Under the pieces are notes generated by a model. It was not told where the DNA came from, ran no database searches, and was given only the letters and a program-made list of their open reading frames with translations. 64,000 nucleotides of DNA from Streptomyces griseoviridis (GTDB taxonomy: Bacteria > Actinomycetota > Actinomycetes > Streptomycetales > Streptomycetaceae), in NCBI RefSeq assembly GCF_005222485.1, contig NZ_CP029078.1, positions 806,001 to 870,000 on the forward strand. Direction: 5' to 3'. The first letter of the stretch is position 1; every line of letters begins with the position of its first letter. Below, piece by piece: positions 58,405 to 64,000 of the stretch. A program made the position numbers and the translations under genes.

Positions 58405-59622
58405 TCAGACGATCTTCTCCAGGTCGGACACCGCGCAGTCGATCTCCGGCAGCGTGAGCATCGCGAGGCGGGCCTCGCGGGCCCTGGCCGCGGCGCCGGG
58501 GTCGGCGAGGACCGTGCGCAGCGTCTCGGTGATGCCGTCCGGTGCGGTGTCGGTGATCATTCGGCCGAGCCCGAGCCGCTGGACCCGGGCGGCGTTGCCG
58601 AACTGGTCGCCGAACTGGGGCAGTACGGCCATCGGGGTGGCCGTGCGCAGCGACTCCCGGATGCTGTTGAAGCCTCCGTGGGTGAGGAACAGGTCGACCG
58701 CTTCGAGCAGCAGCGGCTGCGGCACCCGGTCGGTGACGCGCACGTGCGGCGGCAGCGCCGCGGTGTCGGCGGGGATGCCCGAGGTGGCGACGACGACGGT
58801 GCACTCGTCGAGCCGTGACACCGCCTCGATCATCGACCGCAGCGTCTGCTCGGGGTCGGGCACGGGGAACGGCGGCCGGCCCTGGTCGTCCTCGGCGGCC
58901 ATCTTCTTGATCATGGGGAGGGCGGTGCCGAGGGCGGCGAGCACCAGGGGCCGGTCGGTGGGGAGTTCGGCGATCCATCGGGGCAGGGCCGCGCCGCGGT
59001 CGACGGACACGGTCTGCCGGTAGGACAGTTCGGACGGGGGCAGGTGCTCGGCGAAGGAGAAGGCGGCGGGCACGTAGTCGACGCGCCCGTGGGGCACGAT
59101 CGACAGCGGGTCGTCCTTCGTGGGCAACCCGCGCTTCGCGCGCAGGGTGTTGAGTCCTTCGAGCACGTCGGCGGGGTCGACGAGGTTGCTGGTGCCCGAG
59201 GGGGTGGGCAGGTGCGGGACGCCGAGGGACTCGGCGACCAGGCACGCGCTGAGGTCCATGCCGTCGCGCAGGACGAGGTCGGGGCGGAACTCCCGCGCCA
59301 CCGGCAGGCTCCGGTCGAGGAGTTCGGCTGCCATCGGGCCCGCCATCGCCCGGAACAGGACGCCGCGGAAGGCCGCTTGGCGTTCGGCGTCGTCGAGGCC
59401 GGGGCGCAGGGCGGGTTCGGCCAGTTCGGGGGTGATGAAGGAGTTGGGGGAGAAGTCACCCATGGAGACGGTCACGCGGACGTCGTCGTGTTCGAAGACG
59501 GGGGCGACGGAGGGGGTGGTGGCCACGAGCACCTCGTGTCCGGCCGCCGCGAGCGCTCGGGCCAGCGGTAACTGGGCGCGGCCGTGGGAGGGGCTTCCGA
59601 TCGTGGTGAACAGTACCCGCAC
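58405..59622 (-). CDS. GT1-family glycosyltransferase (macrolide-glycosyltransferase-like)
   Basis: 405 aa GT-B fold. N-terminal acceptor domain opens MRVLFTTIGSPSHGRAQLPLARALAAAGHEVLVAT. The C-terminal donor-binding motif is HVRVTDRVPQPLLLEAVDLFLTHGGFNSIRESLRTATPMAVLPQFGDQFGNAARV, matching the UDP-sugar site of OleD/MGT enzymes. It inactivates or decorates a small hydrophobic acceptor. The gene just upstream makes UDP-glucuronate, which suggests glucuronic acid as donor sugar, but the donor cannot be read from the motif alone. GTG start. Confidence 0.87.
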   Translation of the reverse strand: MRVLFTTIGSPSHGRAQLPLARALAAAGHEVLVATTPSVAPVFEHDDVRVTVSMGDFSPNSFITPELAEPALRPGLDDAERQAAFRGVLFRAMAGPMAAELLDRSLPVAREFRPDLVLRDGMDLSACLVAESLGVPHLPTPSGTSNLVDPADVLEGLNTLRAKRGLPTKDDPLSIVPHGRVDYVPAAFSFAEHLPPSELSYRQTVSVDRGAALPRWIAELPTDRPLVLAALGTALPMIKKMAAEDDQGRPPFPVPDPEQTLRSMIEAVSRLDECTVVVATSGIPADTAALPPHVRVTDRVPQPLLLEAVDLFLTHGGFNSIRESLRTATPMAVLPQFGDQFGNAARVQRLGLGRMITDTAPDGITETLRTVLADPGAAARAREARLAMLTLPEIDCAVSDLEKIV

Positions 59623-59675
59623 GACAAGCCTTTCGGTGGGGGTCGATGAGCGTGAGGAGAGAAGTGGTGGGGGCG

Positions 59676-59728
59676 GTCAGCGGGCCATCGGCGTCAGCGG
59701 GCCGTCGCCGGTCAGCGGGCCATCGCCG
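59676..59728. repeat. 17/18-bp tandem repeat at the end of the UDP-glucose dehydrogenase gene
   Basis: GTCAGCGGGCCATCGGC, then GTCAGCGGGCCGTCGCCG and GTCAGCGGGCCATCGCCG, followed by a degenerate fourth unit. The dehydrogenase stop codon at 59712 is inside the third unit. Confidence 0.85.
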
Positions 59729-61025
59729 GTGAGCGGCCGACGCCTTCCCAGGACAGCGCGGCCCGGTCGAGGCGTTCGGGGTCGAGGACGTTGCGGAAGT
59801 CGTAGACGAGCGGGGCGTCGAGGCGTCCGGCGAGGGCGGCCCAGTCCAGGTCGCGGAACTCGGGCCACTCGGTGAGGACGACGCAGGCGCGGGCGCCCTC
59901 GACGGCGGCGAGGGGCGTGCCGACGACCGTGAGCAGGTCGCTGAGGTCGGGGCGCAGTTCGCTCAGCGCGGGGTCGTAGGCGTACAACTCGGCTCCGCGC
60001 TCGCGCAGTTGGCGGGCGATGACCAGGGCGGGCGAGTCCCGCAGGTCGGAGGTGCCTGCCTTGAAGGCGAGGCCGAGCAGCCCCAGCCGGACGCCGCGCA
60101 GGGTGCCGTCGGGTCCGGCGCAGCGGGCGGCGATCCGCTCGACGAGGCGGCGCTGGTGCTCGACGTTCGTCTCGATGGTGGCCCGCAGCAGCGGGAACTC
60201 CACGCCCGACTCCTCGCACACCCGCAGCAGCGCGTGGGTGTCCTTGGGCAGGCAGGAACCGCCCCAGCCGGGGCCGGGGGCGAGGAAGGCGCCGCCGATG
60301 CGCGGGTCCTGGCCGATGCCCGCGACCACGTCGTCGATGTTCGCGCCGAGCCGTTCGCAGAGGGTGGCCAGGTTGTTCGCGAAGGACAGCTTCATCGCGA
60401 GGAAGAAGTTCGCGGCGTACTTGATGAGTTCGGCGCCCGCGGTGTCGGTGAGGACGCGCGGCGCGTCGATGCCGGTGTACAGGTCGGCCACCCGCCGGGC
60501 CGCGTCCGGGTCGGCGGCGCCCACCACGATGCGGTCGGGGTGGAGGAAGTCGTGGACGGCGTGGCCCTCGCGGAGGAACTCCGGGTTGCTGACCACCGTC
60601 ACATCGAGGCGGCCGAGGAGCGCGGCGACGCGTTCGGCGGTTCCGACCGGCACGGTGGACTTGTTGACGACGACCGCGCCGCGCGGCAGCCGGTCGCGTA
60701 TCTCGTCGGCGACGGCCTCGACGGCGGCCAGGTCGGCGGCGCCGCCGACGCCCATCGGGGTGGGCAGGCAGAGGAAGACCACCTCGGCGCTCTCCACGGC
60801 CGCCCGGGGGTCGCGCACGAACTCCAGGCGCCCGGAGCCGAGTCCGTCGCGGACGGCTTCCGGCAGCCCCGGTTCGAGGATGTCGACCTCCGCCCTGCGC
60901 AGCCGTTCGACCTTGTGGGCGTCGGCGTCGGCGCACACCACGCGGTGTCCGAGGGAGGCGAGACAGGCGCCGGTGGTCAGGCCGACATAGCCGGTTCCGA
61001 TGACGACGACACGTCGAGAGGACAT
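59712..61025 (-). CDS. UDP-glucose 6-dehydrogenase
   Basis: 437 aa. NAD motif VVVIGTGYVGLTTGACLASLGH, VNKSTVPVGTAE, SNPEFLREGHA, the lysine in TAGAELIKYAANFFLAMKLSFANNLA, and the catalytic Cys in WGGSCLPKDTHALL; a closing NAD-type domain follows (LGLLGLAFKAGTSDLRDSPAL). It oxidises UDP-glucose twice to UDP-glucuronate. The last residues (SPAMAR) come from a tandem repeat that contains the stop. First gene of the series with glycosyltransferase and efflux pump, divergent from tetR, with a palindromic operator candidate between. Confidence 0.93.
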   Translation of the reverse strand: MSSRRVVVIGTGYVGLTTGACLASLGHRVVCADADAHKVERLRRAEVDILEPGLPEAVRDGLGSGRLEFVRDPRAAVESAEVVFLCLPTPMGVGGAADLAAVEAVADEIRDRLPRGAVVVNKSTVPVGTAERVAALLGRLDVTVVSNPEFLREGHAVHDFLHPDRIVVGAADPDAARRVADLYTGIDAPRVLTDTAGAELIKYAANFFLAMKLSFANNLATLCERLGANIDDVVAGIGQDPRIGGAFLAPGPGWGGSCLPKDTHALLRVCEESGVEFPLLRATIETNVEHQRRLVERIAARCAGPDGTLRGVRLGLLGLAFKAGTSDLRDSPALVIARQLRERGAELYAYDPALSELRPDLSDLLTVVGTPLAAVEGARACVVLTEWPEFRDLDWAALAGRLDAPLVYDFRNVLDPERLDRAALSWEGVGRSPAMAR

Positions 61026-61107
61026 GAGAACGACCCTTTCCGCACATTCGGGCAGCGGCTTCGCCGAGGAGCAGGCGCCGCCAAGCTACGTGGATCACTC
61101 AGCTACT

Positions 61108-61125
61108 TGTCAACGATCGATGACA
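61108..61125. promoter_or_regulatory. candidate TetR operator palindrome
   Basis: TGTCAACGATCGATGACA: 18-bp palindrome with one mismatched central pair, about 75-85 bases from both the dehydrogenase and the TetR start codons. Confidence 0.6.
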
Positions 61126-61199
61126 TTGAATGGCTGCTTTTCGACAGGGCAGGCCACGACCGCGAACATGTACGGAAACAGCCCAGGCGGAGGTATCAG

Positions 61200-61853
61200 G
61201 TGGACACACCAGAGGAAGCGAAACGGGGCCGCGGACGCTCCACGACGACCCGCAGATACGACGCGGAGGGCAGCCGAGCGGCCCTGGTGAGCGCCGCGGC
61301 CCGGTGCTTCGGGAAATACGGGTACGACGGCACCAGCATCCGTGACATCGGCAGGACGGCGGAGGTCGACGCCGCTCTCGTCTACCGCTACTTCGGCTCA
61401 AAACAAGGGCTGTTCGAGGCCGTCTCGACGAGCAGCACGGCCCTGTTCGAACCCTTGCGTCAGCTGCCCCTCGATGAGGTGGCGGAGTGGCTGCACCGGG
61501 TCGCGTTCCACGGTCCTGACGAGGACGAAGTCCCGCATCCCGTGCTGACGATGCTCCGCTCGCCCAGCCGGGAGGAGGCCGTCGGGCAGTTGCGCGCCGA
61601 CGTCACCGAGGTCTTCACGGAGAGCTTCGCCGCCCGTCTCGACGGCCCCGACGCGGAGATCCGCGCGGAGCTGCTGGCGGCGTGGATGCTGGGGATGACG
61701 CTGCTGCGGCTGGCGGTGCGGACCCCGGCCCTCAGCGCGGCTCCTGACCGCACGCTGCCCTATGTGCGGGTGGCCGTCGACTCGCTGCTGCATCCGGGCG
61801 AGCCGGACGACGGCGCGGCCGGGGGCTGCCGGTGCCCGGTGTCCGGGGGCTGA
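61200..61853 (+). CDS. TetR-family regulator
   Basis: 217 aa. Helix-turn-helix region RAALVSAAARCFGKYGYDGTSIRDIGRTAEVDAALVYRYFGSKQGLFEAV at about 22-70, then a ligand domain that resembles the TetR C-terminal-17-type fold (LLAAWMLGMTLLRLAVRTPAL). GTG 61200 follows GGAGG. It likely represses the divergent dehydrogenase-glycosyltransferase-efflux series and itself, responding to the toxic compound exported. The C-terminal CRCPVSGG is unusual but short. Confidence 0.88.
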   Translation: MDTPEEAKRGRGRSTTTRRYDAEGSRAALVSAAARCFGKYGYDGTSIRDIGRTAEVDAALVYRYFGSKQGLFEAVSTSSTALFEPLRQLPLDEVAEWLHRVAFHGPDEDEVPHPVLTMLRSPSREEAVGQLRADVTEVFTESFAARLDGPDAEIRAELLAAWMLGMTLLRLAVRTPALSAAPDRTLPYVRVAVDSLLHPGEPDDGAAGGCRCPVSGG

Positions 61854-61889
61854 CGGGGCGGCCCGGAGGACCGGGCCGCCGATGGTCCG

Positions 61890-63206
61890 TCAGGAGGAGG
61901 CCGTCCGGCCGTCCGTCCGGCCGCCGGTCTCACCGGCCGGCTCGTCGGGCTCGGCCGACTCGGCCGCCGCCGTCTCCGCCGTCTCCGCCGGCGCGGGTGC
62001 GCGGCGGTCCAACGCGGCCAGACCGCGCTGGGCCATCGGGTGGGTGCGGACCAGTTCGCCGAGGGTGGTCTTGCCTTGGGTGATCTCCCGGAACGCGTTC
62101 CACGCGGGCCGGAACCCGGTCAGCGCCGCGTGGAAGAGGCCGGGTCGGCGCTCGAAGATCGCCAGCATCGTCTTGCCGACGCTCATCTCGACGCCCAGGC
62201 CCGCCTTGACGGCGAACGCGTAGTTCAGGGCCTGGCGACGGGCGTCCACGGCGTCGTGCGCCTCGGCGATCCGCACCGCCCACTCCCCCGCGAGCCGCCC
62301 GGAGCGCAGCGCGAAGGAGATGCCCTCGCGGGTCCACGGCTCCAGCAGCCCGGCCGCGTCGCCGCAGACCAGCACGCGCCCGCGGGACAGCGGCGAGTCG
62401 TCGGCCCGGCAGCGGGTCAAGTGGCCTGAGGAGATGCTCGGTTCGAAGCCGGCCAGTCCGAGCCGGCCGATGAACTCCTCCAAGTACCGCTTGGTGGCCG
62501 CGCCTTCACCGCGCGCGGAGATCACGCCGACCGTCAGGGTGTCGCCCTTGGGGAAGACCCAGCCGTAACTGCCGGGCATCGGGCCCCAGTCGATGAGGAC
62601 GCGCCCCCGCCAGTCCTCGGCGACCGTCTCCGGTACCGGGATCTCCGCTTCGAGGCCGAGGTCCACCTGGTCGAGCTTGACGCCGACGTGAGCGCCTATG
62701 CGGCTGGCGCTGCCGTCGGCGCCGACCACGGCGCGCGCCAGCAGTGTCTCGCCGCCCTGGAGGACGACCGCGACCGTCCGCCGGTCGGGCACGGCCGAGC
62801 CGTGCTGCTCCACCCGCTGCACGGTCGCGCCGGTGCGCAGCTCCGCGCCCGCCTTCTGGGCGTGCTCGACCAACTGCTGGTCGAACTCGGGCCGGTTGAT
62901 GAGCCCGAACAGCATCTGCCGGGAACGCCTGGTGCGGGTGAAGCGGCCGTTGTTGGAGAACGTCACCGCGTTGACCCGGTCCCGGAAGGGCAGCTCGAAG
63001 CCCGGTGGGAGGGAGTCGCGGGAGGGGCCGATGATGCCTCCCCCGCACGTTTTGTAGCGGGGCAGTTCCGCTTTCTCCAGCACCAGCACCCGCCGTCCCG
63101 CCACAGCGGCCGCATAGGCCGCCGAGGCCCCCGCGGGCCCCGCGCCCACCACCACGACGTCCCACACCTGCTGCACGTCGTCCGCCGAAGAGTTCTCGCC
63201 GCTCAC
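61890..63206 (-). CDS. geranylgeranyl reductase-family flavoprotein
   Basis: 438 aa. N-terminal FAD motif VVVVGAGPAGASAAYAAAVAGRRVLVLEK, the family's KTCGGGI segment, VVGADGSASRIG and RVLVCGDAAGLLEPWTREGISFALRSGRLAGEWAV. Members reduce prenyl chains of quinones or lipids, or act as poorly defined monooxygenase-like oxidoreductases; in actinobacteria such genes often lie near respiratory genes, which are not seen here. The last ~35 residues are Ala/Glu-rich and disordered. GTG start. A respiratory lipid substrate is only a guess. Confidence 0.85.
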   Translation of the reverse strand: MSGENSSADDVQQVWDVVVVGAGPAGASAAYAAAVAGRRVLVLEKAELPRYKTCGGGIIGPSRDSLPPGFELPFRDRVNAVTFSNNGRFTRTRRSRQMLFGLINRPEFDQQLVEHAQKAGAELRTGATVQRVEQHGSAVPDRRTVAVVLQGGETLLARAVVGADGSASRIGAHVGVKLDQVDLGLEAEIPVPETVAEDWRGRVLIDWGPMPGSYGWVFPKGDTLTVGVISARGEGAATKRYLEEFIGRLGLAGFEPSISSGHLTRCRADDSPLSRGRVLVCGDAAGLLEPWTREGISFALRSGRLAGEWAVRIAEAHDAVDARRQALNYAFAVKAGLGVEMSVGKTMLAIFERRPGLFHAALTGFRPAWNAFREITQGKTTLGELVRTHPMAQRGLAALDRRAPAPAETAETAAAESAEPDEPAGETGGRTDGRTASS

Positions 63207-63342
63207 GATGGTCCGCTGCTCCGATCAAGCCGTCTGCCGCACTGTCCCCCGCATCCTACGGCGGCTGTCACGGCAGGCCACTGTGGGAGGATCTTCGTAC
63301 CCACATGTACTGCACAACGTCGCACCCACCAGGAGCGTGCCC

Positions 63343-64000
63343 ATGACGTCGAATCCGGTCGCCGAGACCGTCGCCTCGCTGATGCCGAGGGCGCGGACGG
63401 AGCTGGCCGAGCTGGTCGCCTTCAAGTCGGTGGCGGACTTCGACCAGTTCCCGAAGTCGGAGAGCGAGGGCGCGGCCGGCTGGGTCGCCGACGCGCTGCG
63501 CGCCGAGGGCTTCGAGGATGTGGCCCTCCTCGACACCCCCGACGGCACCCAGTCGGTCTACGGCCATCTGCCCGGACCCGAGGGCGCCAAAACGGTTCTG
63601 CTCTACGCGCACTACGACGTGCAGCCGCCGCTCGACGAGGCGGCCTGGACCACCCCGCCGTTCGAGCTGACCGAGCGCGACGGCCGCTGGTACGGGCGCG
63701 GCGCCGCCGACTGCAAGGGCGGCGTCATCATGCACCTGCTCGCGCTGCGCGCCCTCAAGGCGAACGGCGGCGTGCCGGTGCACGTGAAGGTGATCGCCGA
63801 GGGCTCGGAGGAGCAGGGCACCGGCGGTCTCGAACGCTACGCCGAGCAGCACCCGGAGCTGTTGACGGCCGACACCATCGTCATCGGGGACGCGGGCAAC
63901 TTCCGCGTCGGCCTACCCACCGTCACCACCACGCTGCGCGGCATGACCCTGGTGCGGGTGAGCGTCGACACCCTCGAAGGCAACCTGCACTCGGGGCAGT
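63343..64000 (+). CDS. M20-family dipeptidase, N-terminal part (cut by window edge)
   Basis: 219 codons are visible, open at the right edge. ATG 63343 has AGGAG 12 bases upstream. Metal-binding motifs of M20 peptidases: LYAHYDVQPP (His, catalytic Asp) and RGAADCKGG (bridging Asp), then EGSEEQGTGG with the base Glu pair, and later VIGDAGN. Cytosolic zinc dipeptidase of the PepV/CNDP type expected. Confidence 0.88.
   Translation, partial: MTSNPVAETVASLMPRARTELAELVAFKSVADFDQFPKSESEGAAGWVADALRAEGFEDVALLDTPDGTQSVYGHLPGPEGAKTVLLYAHYDVQPPLDEAAWTTPPFELTERDGRWYGRGAADCKGGVIMHLLALRALKANGGVPVHVKVIAEGSEEQGTGGLERYAEQHPELLTADTIVIGDAGNFRVGLPTVTTTLRGMTLVRVSVDTLEGNLHSGQ

Overview
The window is very GC-rich with strong G/C bias at third codon positions, frequent GTG starts and many ATGA/GTGA/TGATG gene overlaps. 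With CebR- and DasR-type operators and IdeR/DmdR1-type iron boxes, this points to the chromosome of a Streptomyces or a close relative. I found no rRNA, tRNA, CRISPR array, insertion sequence or prophage. It looks like an arm-type region in which an iron-siderophore cluster is followed by catabolic, secreted-enzyme and resistance-type modules.

Region 1 (about 0.5-33.4 kb) is a mixed-ligand NRPS siderophore cluster. Six iron boxes mark its transcription units. It encodes an ornithine N5-monooxygenase, an N5-hydroxyornithine formyltransferase, a lipoprotein siderophore receptor, four NRPSs, an MbtH protein, a dedicated aspartate decarboxylase (PanD) for beta-alanine, an alpha/beta hydrolase, an EntS-like exporter, an MbtI-type salicylate synthase, a salicylate-type AMP ligase and two FecCD permeases. 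Reading the adenylation pockets by eye gives Ser and N5-formyl-N5-hydroxyornithine for the two modules of the largest NRPS, beta-alanine for the first NRPS, a Cys/Ser/Thr-type residue next to the ArCP-cyclization starter protein, and an unassigned D-residue. C-domain types suggest that the proteins act in the reverse of gene order: salicyl-thiazoline/oxazoline, Ser, D-hfOrn, D-X, beta-Ala. The first gene of the cluster is an intact in-frame fusion of a DHB-ligase-like and an isochorismatase-like part. Both parts have lost their key catalytic motifs, which looks like a repurposed relic of a 2,3-dihydroxybenzoate pathway in a cluster that now uses salicylate.

Region 2 (33.4-38.8 kb) holds an epoxide-hydrolase-like enzyme, a striking 8-bp/32-bp tandem repeat, a GNAT (CelD/FemX-like) protein, a CtaG-like cytochrome oxidase assembly protein and a membrane diacylglycerol-kinase-type lipid kinase. 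Region 3 (39.0-45.2 kb) is a hydroxyproline catabolic operon: three-subunit D-hydroxyproline dehydrogenase, a DHDPS-family deaminase, 4-hydroxyproline epimerase and a GntR/FCD regulator, with a shared GTGACAT motif in its intergenic regions. Region 4 (45.5-52.3 kb) encodes secreted carbohydrate-active proteins: a ricin-lectin GH18 chitinase with a DasR-like site, a ricin-lectin beta-helix protein and a GH5-FN3-CBM2 glycanase with a perfect CebR box. A zinc-ribbon membrane protein sits among them.

Region 5 (52.5-64.0 kb) holds an MFS transporter, NAD synthetase, a DinB-like protein, a MarR regulator and a small secreted His/Cys-containing protein. It also has a TetR-controlled cassette of UDP-glucose dehydrogenase, glycosyltransferase and DHA2 efflux pump, suggestive of glucuronidation plus export, then a geranylgeranyl-reductase-family flavoprotein and the start of an M20 dipeptidase. 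The left edge carries the tail of an amidohydrolase.
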